Shown: positions 33,071 through 44,912 of the stretch, in pieces | Position numbering within the stretch: the stretch's first letter is position 1 | Layout: each line of letters begins with the position of its first letter | Origin: Labyrinthula sp. Ha | Taxonomy: Eukaryota > Sar > Bigyra > Labyrinthulida > Labyrinthulaceae | Direction of reading: 5' to 3' | DNA: 64,000 nucleotides | Assembly: GCA_015227615.1 (NCBI GenBank) | Contig: JAALGZ010000076.1 | Span: 38,486-102,485, forward strand | Notes under the pieces: generated by a model | Database searches by the model: none | The model's input: only the letters and a program-made list of their open reading frames with translations | Told to the model about the DNA's origin: nothing | Translations under genes and position numbers: made by a program

Positions 33071-33229
33071 TGTTGAAATAACAAATGTCAGAAGTTATAT
33101 TTGTTCGCCTGAATAATAATATAAATATAATATAAGTAGACTTGCTCTTTATCGTATAGTTCAAAGTAGATTTTTAATACATATCTAATTGTTTAAAAAG
33201 GAAATATATTGAACTTCATTTTTATAATA
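33071..33229 (+). repeat. 3' LTR of copia B
   Basis: Reads as identical to 28838-28996. The purine stretch GGAAGGAGGGAAACCGGG just before it is the likely polypurine tract and overlaps the end of the coding frame. Confidence 0.92.
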
Positions 33230-33234
33230 GGTTT

Positions 33235-33395
33235 GTTTGAAATATCTTTTTTATTTACTTATTAAAGTCTGGTTGGTATCTCAGTACTAGAAATACTTAG
33301 AAGATACCTTCCTAACTAAGCAACTAAACGCAAACAACTATACCATCCCAAATAAGTAACTTAACGCAAACACTAAACTACCATTCCCTTTAACA
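33235..33395 (-). repeat. Larger piece of the 3' LTR of copia C
   Basis: Continues the LTR whose first 17 bases are at 28821-28837. Matches 37613-37773 throughout. Contains an inverted repeat, GGTATCT at 33275-33281 and AGATACC at 33302-33308. Confidence 0.9.
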
Positions 33396-33497
33396 CAATA
33401 CATATTTTCTTTATCTTTTGTTTTATTTCTTTTTTTTTATTTGTTTTTCTTATGTTTTGCTTCATATCTTTTCACATTACTTTCTTGCTTCGCACAT

Positions 33498-35219
33498 CTA
33501 GTTTTCTCGATTCTTCAGAAACCACTGCTTGGCAACTGGCTTCGTAAAAACGTCAGCATCATTTAAACCTTTTTTTATATACATAATAGTCCAGTTTTCC
33601 TTTCTTAAAACATCTTTGCAGAAAAAGTATTCACTTTCAAGTTGTTTAATCCCTGAATAGGATTGTTTCACACCGAGTTTATTTGCTGCGCCTTGATTGT
33701 CTGTCTTTAAAACAACTGTATCAAATATAATGTTCATAAAACGCATGTTTATTTCCAGCCACTTCATTTCTTTTATGGTAAGACTGCATGCTATAATTTC
33801 AGCCTCCGTTGATGATGTCGCTACACTTCTTTGTTTTTTGGTTTTATATAAAACTGTAGATCCATTGATTTTTATGATATAACCACTTACTGAACATCTG
33901 TTTTTTAACGCAGCATGCGATGCATTGCTATATGCCTCTACACTAAACTTCTTTACATCCTTCTTGAATTTTAGTCCTAAGTTATATGTAGAGAGTAAAT
34001 AACCTATTACTCGTTTTCCAGCGTTTAAGTGAGCTAAAGTTGGTCTGGCACTACACTGTGCCAGCATATTCGTCTGGAAAGATATGTTGGGTCTACAGAC
34101 CCGACATATGTAGGTTATTGAACCTACTAGCGACTGATACATCTTCTTGAACGTAAGTACTTTGCTTTCTTCTATTTTATCAATATGTTGATTCGCAATA
34201 TATGGTAAACTGTATCCTTCTTTTTCCGTAACTTCAAACGTTTCTGCCAAATTCTTTATGTAAGTTTCTGCTGTTAAATATATCCAGTCGTCGGTTTCGT
34301 TAATTTCAAAGCCCACGTAGTTATTGATGGACATCGTGTTCTTTACATCATAATAGTTTTTGAGTTCAGCTAATATCCAATCTAAATATTTCTTTTCTTT
34401 ACATGCAAATAGCATATCATCAACGTAGAGTAATGCCAGCATGTCTTTGTCTTTATTATAGAATATAGTGTTTTCTTTTTTATTAACCTCAAATTTTAAA
34501 TCCACCAACGTCTTAGTTATTTCTCGACACCAAAATAAAGGAGCTTCCTTGAGACCATAAATCGCTCTTCTTGATCTCCATATTTTATCAGGATGTTCTC
34601 TCTGAAGTTTCATTGGCAACCTATAAAAATATTCGCGATCTAATTCGGCATTTAAAAAGGCATTACCGATATCTATCTGCATCCACTTCATATTCTTGCT
34701 GGAGACTGCGAAGAGAAATATTCCTATGAGTTCGAGACGAGCTGTTGGAGAATAGAACTTGAGGTAATCTTGTTGAAGGTCGCCACGTGCGACAAAGCGA
34801 CATTTGAATATATTCTTATTAGTAATGTTATCTTTTTTCTTCGTAAATAATTCCATTATAGGGATGACATCTTGATTTTTTATTTCCCCTTTGTCAACTA
34901 TTACCATTTTTCCTACAGTTATTAATTTATTCAGTTCTTTATCGTATGCATTGAACCATTCGATATGGTTTGGTTTGTTCTTGATTTGAAAATAAGTTTT
35001 TGGTATGGTCATATTTTTCTTAATTGCTGCATGTGCAAAATCTTGTAAATTATGGTGCTGAAATAAGAAGTCTAATTCCTCAAATAAATACAGGTTATCT
35101 GTTACAGCTAAATTAGAATAAGTTAACCTGTTTGGTTCTTTAATACTTCTTTTAGATCTTCTTAAGAATTCATTCGTTGGTAATAAGTCTTTTTGAATAA
35201 CTTCTTCTTCTGTCTCCAC
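33498..35219 (-). pseudogene. Copia C reverse transcriptase-RNase H segment
   Basis: 573 codons open on the minus strand. Reads the RT core (QIDIGNAFLNAELDREYFY, RAIYGLKEAPLFW, LLYVDDMLFAC) and RNase H (YSNASHAALKNRCSVSGY, ATSSTEAEIIAC, LKTDNQGAANKL), ending DVFTKPVAKQW. RNase H has YSNAS where D is usual (DAS), a possible loss of a catalytic Asp. Upstream, a hinge region to the integrase needs a frame slip near 35470-35500 and crosses a TGA near 35370, where the relative E has an Arg codon. It therefore cannot be made from one frame. Confidence 0.85.
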
Positions 35220-35467
35220 AACTGTATTATCTGGTTCAGTAGCTGTATTATCTGTATCTGTATTTTTTGGAATATATATTGACTTTGGTATATTATCTTT
35301 ATCTTCTTCTGTATTAACATCTTTATCTTGCTTTGCGATTTTAAAGTTTCTTGTCTTTATAAGTTCTCATTTATGTATAGATAAGATTAGAGCTTCACCA
35401 GATACATAATTGTATCCTAAAAAGAAACCTCTTTCTCCTCTTTCTTCGATCTTGTTGCTAAATTTTT

Positions 35468-36247
35468 TCAAAAATATAACTGAGCAGCCAAAGATATGCA
35501 ATTTTTTAACATCTGGTTCTTTTTGAAAATCTTTTCATACGCACTAATAGTATTTTGACCTTCAGTAACTCTGTTGGTGAGATAGACTGCATAGTAAGCA
35601 GCGAAGTCCCAATAAAGTGACTTGTTTAATGAGGTTGTATTCAATATCAATCTTAATTTTCTCATGGTGAATTGGTTGCTGCGTTCAGCCAGCCCATTAT
35701 GTTCAGGAACACCTGGGACTGAAACTGAATAAAAAATACCACTATCTTCACAAAATCCTATCAACTTCTCATTAAATAACTCTGTTCCTTGGTCAGAGTG
35801 CAACCTTTTTATCTGTTTGTCTGTTACTAGCTGGAACCATTTAAAAAACTTTATGAGTTCGATTGCTATATCGCTTTTACGCCTATAGCAGAATATAAAT
35901 CTGTATTTACTATTGATATCCGTTGCCAACACAAAACCTGTATTTCCGGCACGACTGGTTGTCAATACCTCTACAGAGTCAAGGACAAAGAACTCTCCAT
36001 CCTTTCCTTCTATTCCAGTTGCGTTTTTTCTTTTTATAATTTTCCTTTTTATGTTATTCATTTCGCACACTTCACAGTTGAATTTAGTAAAATCATATTT
36101 TGATAAATCGTATCCAAAATATTTTAACGTAAGCTTGAACACATCTTCTCCAGGATGTCCAAACTTTTGATGCAAATATTCTATTTTTCCCATTTGTTCT
36201 TTTGTTAGCGCTACTAAGTTTTCTTCATTTGTTCTTTCATTCATATT
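35468..36247 (-). pseudogene. Copia C integrase segment
   Basis: Same frame as gag-protease, separated from it by a single TAG at 36248-36250. Reads LHQKFGHPGEDVF and CEVCEMNN (zinc module), then VLDSVEVLTTSRAGN with the first catalytic Asp, LHSDQGTELFN with the second and GLAERSNQFTMRKL with the Glu. The frame is lost at an A run near 35490, after which a different frame carries LGYNYVSGEALIL. Confidence 0.85.
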
Positions 36248-37498
36248 CTAATTGTTTTGATTCATATATTGTTTTTCTTTGTATTTTATTAAAAATAAAT
36301 TGTTTTTATCTTTGTTTACAGAATATAGAATATTTGAGTTTTTTAATATCGTTATCGTGTTCAACTTTGCATTCAAGATCAAACCTCTTGACATAAGTAC
36401 CGCCATGGACACGAGGAAAACCTTTAATTCCTCAAATATATACACATCTGTCAATTTTATTTTTATATCATTGTCGAGAGTTCCTTCAAATGTTCCTTTT
36501 TTCGTGGACTTGTAGACTTTTCCTCCTGCTGCACCAACAAGTCTTGGCTCTTGTAATGTTTCTACATCCTTTAAAAGTACCAAATGTTGTGATCCACAGC
36601 AATGATATGACGCACCACTATCCAGAATTAAATGATTTTCTCGAGCTATCTTTTCTTGAACAATATAGTTACTAAACTCTGTGTTGAACATTCCAACAAA
36701 CTCATTATCGAATGATTCGTTTTCATTACTCTTATTCTGTTCTTGCTTGTTTCGTTCATTAAATTTACAGCGATACGAGGAATGTCCTTCCTTTTTGCAA
36801 ATGGTGCAATACCACGGATTAGAACAATTTGCTTTTATGTGACCTTTTTTGTTACATTTAAAACAAAGAAAAGCAGCACGATCGCGATACAGGTTTGTTT
36901 TCTTCAAATACTCCTCTTGTTGTCTTTCAGCTATTGTCAATAACTTCGAATATACCTCTGAATATGTTATTTTTCTCTCTGGACTCAACTTAGAATATAA
37001 TTGGATTTCATTTTGTAAAAGTGCCACTGCTAAGTTTGAAGGTGCAATGGAGAACATCTTGTGAATGACTTTGGATTCCACAAGTTTACCTCCCAGCATG
37101 ATAATATCCCTGTAAGAAGTATTAAAACTTTTTAGCTTCTCAAGAAAATATCTTCCTTCAGGGTTGGATAACTTATCTTCAAGCTTAAGAATGGTTTCAT
37201 CTTTATCTCCTATGCAGTGAACCTCAATGATACTAAACGCTTCTTTTGGCTTACGTACACCATGTATTAAATAATGTAGAGATATGTCCAGATATTTTCT
37301 TATTATGGTTAGGGCTTTAGCCCTTTCTTCTTTTCTCTTACTAACCACACTTGGATCATCATTGTCTAAAAAATCTTTCTCTTCTAAAATATGGCTCAAA
37401 CCTTTACTCTCTATGAGTATGGCAATAAACTCCTTCCATTGAATTAAATTATGCTTACCTCTTAATATTAGGTTACCTATGTCTTTATCTTGACTCAT
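36248..37498 (-). CDS. Copia C gag-protease polyprotein
   Basis: 416 codons from MSQDKDIGNLILRGKHNLIQW, about 98 bases inside the 5' LTR. Gag is followed by two CCHC knuckles (CFKCNKKGHIKANC, CTICKKEGHSSYRC) and the aspartic protease active site ILDSGASYHCCG at about residue 295. It ends at an in-frame TAG, after which integrase follows directly; either a point mutation or a stop that separates gag-protease from pol. All visible gag and protease motifs are intact. Copia E has an equivalent gag start, supporting this start codon. Confidence 0.85.
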   Translation of the reverse strand: MSQDKDIGNLILRGKHNLIQWKEFIAILIESKGLSHILEEKDFLDNDDPSVVSKRKEERAKALTIIRKYLDISLHYLIHGVRKPKEAFSIIEVHCIGDKDETILKLEDKLSNPEGRYFLEKLKSFNTSYRDIIMLGGKLVESKVIHKMFSIAPSNLAVALLQNEIQLYSKLSPERKITYSEVYSKLLTIAERQQEEYLKKTNLYRDRAAFLCFKCNKKGHIKANCSNPWYCTICKKEGHSSYRCKFNERNKQEQNKSNENESFDNEFVGMFNTEFSNYIVQEKIARENHLILDSGASYHCCGSQHLVLLKDVETLQEPRLVGAAGGKVYKSTKKGTFEGTLDNDIKIKLTDVYIFEELKVFLVSMAVLMSRGLILNAKLNTITILKNSNILYSVNKDKNNLFLIKYKEKQYMNQNN

Positions 37499-37583
37499 TG
37501 TCTTACTTGAATACTTACTTTAACTTGTTCTTAATTCTTGGGAACTTCAATAGCAAATATAATATTTATCTTTTAAGCGGTTT

Positions 37584-37595
37584 CGGCTGTTAACC
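37584..37595 (-). promoter_or_regulatory. Primer binding site of copia C
   Basis: Minus strand GGTTAACAGCCG immediately inside the 5' LTR, identical to that of B although the two elements' LTRs are unrelated. Confidence 0.75.
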
Positions 37596-37773
37596 TGTTG
37601 AGTATATGGTTTGTTTGAAATATCTTTTTTATTTACTTATTAAAGTCTGGTTGGTATCTCAGTACTAGAAATACTTAGAAGATACCTTCCTAACTAAGCA
37701 ACTAAACGCAAACAACTATACCATCCCAAATAAGTAACTTAACGCAAACACTAAACTACCATTCCCTTTAACA
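37596..37773 (-). repeat. 5' LTR of copia C
   Basis: 178-bp direct repeat with perfect short inverted termini (TGTTGA ... TTAACA), flanked by AGTGG. Carries the same GGTATCT / AGATACC inverted repeat as its partner. Confidence 0.92.
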
Positions 37774-37778
37774 AGTGG

Positions 37779-39649
37779 TTAATATTGGTGAGGAAGGTAG
37801 GAAACACTTCTTTCAAAACATGATTTATTTTTTTCCTTTAGTTGAGATTTTTTTTCAGAAACATGCTCATTACTTTTAAGACTGGTTTTCAAAGCAGATA
37901 GATACTTGGTAAGACCTGCTGCAAAAACATAGCCAAAATACCATATTTAAACTATTAAGCTATAAGATGAGAAACCAATTAGAACACTGAAACTTTTACA
38001 TGAGTTTTCCATTAACTTCATGTAGCTAAATATTGAATAGATAGATTTTATCTTTACTTTTCTGTATCACTCTCTTTAATAAACCTTCTAAACTAACTAT
38101 AATACTTTTTGTTATAGAAAATATTCTGCAGTTGTCTAATTTAGCCATTCTAATAGAATGTACTACAAAGTAACCGTTAAAATTGGAATTTTCATAAAAC
38201 AGTTCATCTTTTAAGTAAAACATTCATAAAAACACAAGTTTAATATGGATTCTAATCATTAAAAGAATTTAATAAAGACGGTAAAAAGCCGAATATAAAG
38301 TAAGTACAAAATATTCTGCAAGATTACTTTTATATAGTTATTATATATGATAAAGGTGATTTAAACCTCTGATGCCCAGAATGAAGACCGTGTTAAGTTG
38401 GTTGCCACTTGAGAACTAGTCATTGCTTTACTTAGTGCCATTGGTAAAGGGTTTGGAAAGGTATGAAAAGTTTTATTTAGAAAGCTTTCTCTTTGACTGG
38501 CCAAAGAATTAATAATAATGACTAATGAGAAATAAACCTTGTTTAAAAGTAAGTGAAATTAGGATATAAAGTCTTATGTCTAGGTAAATTTTCTTGGCAT
38601 TAACTTATTATCTTATGATTCAGAAATATTTTTGAAACTATGCTGAGAAACTGAAACCCTTGGATTTATCCATATCATACAAAGAACTTAGATTTCTTAG
38701 TACTCAGATAACAGGAATGAGAAACAACTTTTTAATTCCTGTTTAGCTGAGGTTGAAAATGCATTCACTAAGAACCTGAAATCAAAAACCCGTGTTATTA
38801 ATCTATCAAAAAGTTGTGAGATTTAAAAGAGAAGACTGAGATCGAAAAGGTTTTTCCATGACCAGAAATTTGGGGCTTCCTTTCTTGAAATATGTGCCAA
38901 AAAAACACATGGAAACTAATTGGTTGAATAACTCTTTAAGGCTAAGCAAAGATTTCACATGATGTACTTTCTGGGCTCTTTCTTAAACTTCTTATATCTC
39001 AAGTTTTGTTCTTAACGCTTAATTTAAAGTGACTCTCTTATATCAAAGGACTAAACTATGTTGCATCAGGCACAACCGTGCCACACGGCACCTGAGCCAA
39101 TTGCACCAAGTGGACTACTCTTACAAACATTCTGTATCGATCTAATTAGTACTGCCGCACTTTGAATCTCTCTATTTTTTTGCTTTCTTTCTTCCCAATG
39201 TCTTGATTTGCTGCTGTGTCCCGGTATTACTTCACTACCCCGTACCGCGTGACCATCTGGTCTCTTCTTTCTCCTGTGGTTCGTCTTTTAATTCTAGTTA
39301 TTCATTTTTCACAGTCGTGTCTTATTCCTATCTAAAAACATATGTCAACATTGCTCAAAAGTCTGATTAGTCATGGAAATATAATTCCAGATTCATTCGT
39401 TGTGTCTGTAGTACCTAATATATGATCTGGTTTTCTAAAATTTGTCATATCAAGTAATGCCGATGCAGGATTATATTTTTGTGGAAATATAAAAAAGAAT
39501 TGGAATAGATTGAATTGTCGGTGAGCCACAATGTTGTTATATTTGGCATGCTGAAAATAGATCACGTCTTTGAGGCCTTCTTAGATGAGAACAAAAGAAT
39601 GCCCCAGTATATTTTTGAGAGCTAGGAGATCATTATTAGCCTTAAAATC
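37779..39649. other. Gene-free stretch
   Basis: No recognisable coding motif. Contains a GC-richer patch near 39060-39130 with a small hairpin (GTGCC ACAC GGCAC). Confidence 0.5.
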
Positions 39650-41250
39650 AAAGCTGAGGCATTTGTGTTCAGTTACTCCTATTTTCTTTTTTCCAGAAAA
39701 TACTATACTAGTTTATTTTTCTCTGATCTGGTAGGCCACTGTTTTTTTCGGTCATATAGGAGCTAATGTCCCAACTCTGAATCTATCCCTTCTTTGGTCG
39801 AAGGGTCTTTCCCTTCTATGGCTTTTGAATTAAATCTCCTTGTTAAAATACTGGTCAGGACGAGCGCAATGGTACACACTTAGCAGTTTTTTTTGATAGA
39901 TCTCTGGGTGTTTCACCACTGCTTACTTTGGATCTTTCTATTTTCATTTACTTTCCCATTTATACATAACCTGAAGCCTCTAACCATTTATATGTTTTTC
40001 ACTTGGCGAATGTGAGCTTAACTTGTTCAGCTTTCTATAAACGGCTACAAAGTCATTGGTAAAGTCCATCATTTGAACCTTCTGATCGTAAAGTGTTATG
40101 TTTTCCAGGGTTATATTGTGATTCTTTATAATATATCATTTAGTGGAAAAAAAGCGTAGAGGAGAGATTATCACCCACAAAACTCCCCTAATGATATACA
40201 CTTCTTTTGAATTGTATATTTCTTATATAATTATAGTCTTGACCTGTTGTCAAAGACATGTTTTCCTATATTAAAAATATATAGAAATTTTTTACACTTG
40301 TAACCATGTTTTCTGTGAACATTATTGATATAGAATCAAATTCCGTTTGAAGTTGCTGAATTGGAGTTTAAAACACCTTTCTTCTGTGACGATTTTCTCC
40401 ATTAGAGTCTTTAGTGCATTTTTTCTGCAATGGGGGTCTTACAATTTTGAAACCAATTTGATGAAAAGGCAGCTGTTCCGTTGTTCTTTGGAGCTTGCCC
40501 ATTATTATCTCTACTATTAACTCAAATAAGGTATGGAGTAAAGTGTTGGAATGAAGTTCGCTGGATATATAGGATTGTCTTTTCTTTGTATATGAAAACA
40601 ATTTCACGTTCCAGAAATAGTATTCATAGTTCTTTTTCGGTCACGCTTTCCAAAGAACCTTTGAACTATGTTGTTCAGAATCTTCTGGAACCCTATTGAG
40701 TCTTGCAACACTTTGCTGGGGATTTTGTCTTCACATGGTGCTTTTCTATCATAAGGCATCTTAAAGTCTAGAGAACTTAACCTTTTGGATAATTTGTCGC
40801 GTTATTTTATCTGGAATTGGTTCCTAAATATTGTTTATGACTATGTGGAAGATCTCCATTAAGATATTGGATACCGTGTTTACCTGTAGACTGATAAATC
40901 CTTGTTTACGTTGAACATAATTTCACAACATCTTCATTCTCATTTCATTTGGGATGCTTTTTGATTTGCGTGCTTTAGGGTCTAATGTTGCTGTAATTAG
41001 CTTTAGGAAACATTCTTATTACCCTACCGTTTTATCTTAGAGTATTTACACCAAAGTTTTACTGAATTGTCACTGTCATTTCCTCTACCAAAGCTCTCAT
41101 AACTTTCATTGATATTTCTATTTTGCCACTTGTCATCCTGTTTTTTCTACAGTGGCCATTCTCTAGTCCAGTTTTTTCCTGACTTAGAATTTATAATATC
41201 CCTGGTGAGTTAGTGTTGTAACCTCATTGAGATGAAGTACACTGAATATA
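39650..41250 (-). pseudogene. Decayed non-LTR (LINE-type) reverse transcriptase
   Basis: The minus strand still shows reverse-transcriptase blocks in the right order: RKAPCEDKIPSKVLQDSIGF near 40740-40690 (compare the LINE motif GKAPGxDxIPxEVLK) and, downstream, VQMMDFTNDFVAVYRKLNKL near 40060 (compare FADDxxxV, here FTND). Many stops and slips lie between. No endonuclease, target duplication or poly-A tail was found, so clade and edges are unknown. Confidence 0.5.
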
Positions 41251-41522
41251 TCTCTTCAGGTTTTTTCTATGTTCTATGTGCTTTTTCCTGAAGTCAGTGT
41301 ATTCAGTTATGTGCTTTCTTGGGCATAATGGCCCGATTGGTTTATTCAGATATATTGTAACCCGTGGATATTTAGGAATATGTAGAAAAAGATACTATCT
41401 GAAGATATTTCAGATGGTTCGTAGACTTCGTATAATTAGTAACCTCTTACTTATTTTTATGGAAAATTTCAATACTTAATATCAAATTTAAAAAATAATG
41501 ATGAACAGTTAGTCAAACGTAT

Positions 41523-42579
41523 AGGAACGATTTCGAGCGAAGGAAAAAGGAAGTTGAGACGATGATCAAAATTTGCGAAGAACGTGTCTTTAAACTTTAC
41601 TCAACTGGGATATCAAAAGCTGGGATGAAATGTAAGTATCTCTCATACTCACTAGAACTAAGTCGTAATAGTTACCTACACGAAGTCTTGGACAAAGAAT
41701 ACCCTAAAGAGTTAGTTTCGGAAGTCGAAGATATGCTTGTGGCTCCAGTGGAGTGCTAGTTATCATTGGGAAGTCTTGCCACAGAATTTGTGCGTGTACA
41801 AACTTTTGCGCTTAGACGTCTTTGTGGCAATTTATGTTTAGTTTGTTTTGAAGGAAGTCCTTTTTGGACAAGAAATTGCGTCCCACCTCGGGATACGCTC
41901 TGGTTTACTAAAACTTACAAAGTCGGCAATTTTGATGGAGTGGCCTGGGGATAAGGTGGATTTGTTACTGATGGATCATCCCTGGGCAATTGGACAGGAA
42001 AACCCAATCAGAGGATTGAGGGTTCCGCACGCGCAGAAACCCGATTCGCAAGTTTTGAATTTGAATTTTGAAACTTTGAAGGCATTCTTCATTGCTATTT
42101 AGGTAATAGATCGGACTTGGGAATTGACTTTGAATGAAATGTTTGATAGGGGATATGAACTTGTTCATGTCATTGAGTGGATAAAGCTAGCGCCGAGTGG
42201 TAGAATTAGAACATCATTGGAATATTATTACCAACACTCAGCTGAAGCTTTGTTAATTTTTGTCCGAAAGGATGAACGCTTGGTAACAAGTGTTGTTGAG
42301 AAAATCGAATTATTACGAGAGGAAAAGGTGATCTTTGCAGATCGTTTGGTTGAAGGAGTTAAGCCTCGGAAAGCTTATGAATTGTTTTAAAAGATATTTT
42401 CGAAACGGTACCTCAAGGTTGAATTGTTCGCAAGGTGTGCTAATCTGAAATCCGGATGGATTCAGATTGGACTAGAAGTCGACCCTCGAGTCTCTGATTT
42501 AGTTTTTGGGTGCTACAGACCTAAGAAATCATTGGCTGAAAAGACTAGTGAACAACCTTTTAGAAGAAGAGGAGGGGGA
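41523..42579 (+). pseudogene. MT-A70-like methyltransferase domain of gypsy element, copy 2
   Basis: Second copy of 7635-8690 at an offset of 33,889 bp. The first 230 bases have diverged more (ERVFKLYSTGISKAGMKCKY), the rest is nearly identical. DHPWAIG, YYYQHSAEALLIFVR, KPRKAYELF and KVELFARCANLKSGW are all present. It shares the stops matching 7950 and 8499 and has further damage: a TAG where copy 1 has FIAVW, a one-base insertion near 41766. The chromodomain and SANT-like parts are absent here; homology to copy 1 begins near 41512. It ends at the same polypurine tract (42562-42579). Confidence 0.78.
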
Positions 42580-42936
42580 TGTGTGAAACTTATTCTTCGT
42601 TCATATTTTGTGCTATTAAATAGAGTTAGTATAGTATTTGAGATTGTAATATTGAGTTACCCATATTTTCCGAGGGTAAAAGTAGGTAGTTTAGATAGTG
42701 GCTGTTTGAGCCATAAAAGAAGATTTAACGTCGAATCTAAAGGTAAAATAAAAGATTGTTGTATTCGTTTCTCCGAATATTAGGATAACAATCACTTTGT
42801 AGTGCTTTAAACCTTTCGAAAATTGATTCTTTGTTTTGAACTAGATAACTTAACTTCTTCTAAGCTCGTTTGAGAGCACTTGTTTGTATCTTTCACTCTG
42901 AATTTGTAACCCTTTCGCGAGTCACTTTCTCGGGCA
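42580..42936 (+). repeat. Presumed 3' LTR of gypsy element, copy 2
   Basis: Nearly identical to 8691-9047 and likewise preceded by the polypurine tract and followed by the Rpn unit. Confidence 0.6.
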
Positions 42937-42957
42937 ATCTTGTGTTGAAGTTATTAG

Positions 42958-43718
42958 TTACCCGTCTTCTGATAAAATACTAAATTTTTTTGCAGTATAG
43001 TGCAATGCAACTTTTATAAATTCTATGCTGTTTTGGGCAAAATTATCGAATTTTTGGTTTGCTGTTTCCCAAAATGGCAAGAGATCATGTTTTCCAATAT
43101 ATTTCATAAGATATTCCATTAAAGCTAAATCTGTCTTTCCCTTATCCAAAACAGTTTTGTCGTTTTCTTTTTGCAAGGAAATTAGATTAAATCTATCAGA
43201 ACTATGATATGTCGAAGTTAGTTTTTCAATGGAACAGTCTGTAGCTGTAGAGTGGCATTCATTATGACTATCCCAGTCTTGCGTCCCGTTATAGTAGACC
43301 ATTTGAAATATAATGGGGTACGAGTTTTCTTGAATTGACTGTTGTTGGTGACTTTCTATAATTGAAATTTCATATTTCCTCATTCTTAGTAGCATTTTAT
43401 TATGTTTACTGCTTTGATGCTCTATGTGCAAAATAAGAAATGGCCTTGTTTTAGACTGCAGCAAAATGTCGGCTCTAGTATCTCCTACCAGTCCAGTTGG
43501 AATATTTTCTGTTCTAATACTATTTAGATTGTCAGATGGAAGATTTTGTGTATTCATATAATTTTTAACTTCCCTAGGAAGATTTTTGTCCAAAATTCTC
43601 TCCTTCTTTGTTTATTTTCCAAACTTTATTTAAAGAATCTACCATGTTTTGCATTGTTATAAGTAGCAACAAATCTACTATATTTGTCTTCTTTCCTCGA
43701 TTTTCACGTTTTTGGCAT
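42958..43718 (-). pseudogene. Rpn/YhgA-like nuclease relic, copy 2
   Basis: Same length and lesions as copy 1 (TGA after MPKT, slip before LDKNLPREV). The N-terminus is further damaged: AKHGRFFK then a TAA in place of AKHDQLFKYS. The core TRADILLQ...LHIEHQSS is intact. The last 480 bases are almost identical to copy 1, as expected for a segmental duplicate. Confidence 0.8.
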
Positions 43719-43814
43719 ATGTTAATATTTTGGTTAAGATACTACATTACTGCATATTTTGTAGAACCTACACTAAGCTGTAAAGCGTCAATTATAAATG
43801 AACTAAACTAATAT

Positions 43815-44912
43815 TGGCTTTGTTGCATTAATAGCATTCTTGCTATATTGCCCCTTACCCCAAAATATTGGTTTAAGCGATACGCATAGATTTAGGTTTG
43901 CCAATTTCAAACATTTTGTTCAACAATTGACACTTGATGGTCATTTCATTTTTCATGTTATCTTTATTCCTTGATATAAATTTACGACCAAAAGAATTCT
44001 TAAATCTGAAGAAGGTGTTCTCTACAGATTCTCTTCTACCATACTTATTCTTATTCCTCCATGCGTGATGATCTTTGTTTTGTTGATATGTAGCACTAAG
44101 CTGACGTTCGGTTTCTTACCTTTTGAGTGGTTAGATTATTTTCTGGACGAATTGTTGGCTTAATGCCCTTTTTACGTAACATCCTGTACATATTTTCTCC
44201 ATCATACCCTGGATCACCAAGTAGTTCTTTAGTTTTGACATTTTTGGTCAGATCTTTCACCTGTGATCTATCATCTTTCTTATGATCAGTAGTGGAATTG
44301 GCAACAATCTTACCATTGTTACCAACGACTGTAGGAAATTTTTTCCATATTCTACGTACATATTGAAGACTATGTTTATTTTCTAACAACTCATTACCTG
44401 ATTAGATTTGAGTCCCGGTGGCATCAATAGATATGTGGTTAAATTCCTTATCTGAATCACCAAGTAAAGATCTAAGATCTAAACTCTTACCACGTCTACT
44501 TAAAGTGGTGTAATCTGGATAAGTAATTTGTAAACCTGATATCTCAAAAATCCAATTAATGAATCCTTGGCGTTACCTTAGCTTGAGTTTAAACAAATAT
44601 CTAATTTGCAAACAAACAAGAATAGCTTGATCACAATATTTTCTTTGACCTCCACGTTTTTTGCCGTTGTTATTTTGTTCATGCCAATTCTCTCCTAAAT
44701 TTTTTGAGATTAAAAAATCTATACAACCTTTCTTACGCAAAATATTATTTTATTCAGGCCAATTGATGATTTTAAATTTAGAGTGTTTTCTGGAATTACT
44801 AAATGGTTTTTTCTTTGGAGTGTGTATGTGTTATTTGAGCCAAATGGATATGCCAGCAGCATACCAACTTACATGATTTTTGCATAGCTCAAATATTCAT
44901 GCAACAAAGCCA
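43815..44912 (-). mobile_element. IS5/IS903-like insertion sequence relic, copy 2
   Basis: Ends TGGCTTTGTTGCAT (43815) and ATGCAACAAAGCCA (44912). The transposase middle is open here: SLQYVRRIWKKFPTVVG, TTDHKKDDRSQVKDLTKN, LLGDPGYDGENMYRMLRKKG, and in the next frame RESVENTFFRFKNSFGRKF. SIDATGTQI before it carries the first Asp. It keeps the shared stop after KLKLR and one after GTQI. Confidence 0.83.

Larger units (their letters stand above)
28838..33229 (+). mobile_element. Copia-type LTR retrotransposon B, intact, nested in C
   Basis: LTRs 28838-28996 and 33071-33229 (159 bp each) read as identical. GGTTT at 28833-28837 and 33230-33234 is a perfect 5-bp duplication of copia C LTR sequence. 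Between them is one uninterrupted gag-pol frame. Everything seen is consistent with a recently transposed and possibly active element. Confidence 0.95.
28821..37773 (-). mobile_element. Copia-type LTR retrotransposon C, carrying nested element B
   Basis: The right LTR is 37596-37773 (178 bp, TGTTGAGTAT ... CTTTAACA). The left LTR is split: 28821-28837 and 33235-33395, also 178 bp in total, with element B between. The five bases AGTGG lie just outside both ends (28816-28820 and 37774-37778), a perfect target duplication. By eye the two LTRs are identical, so C is young, yet its pol is broken in several places. Confidence 0.93.
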
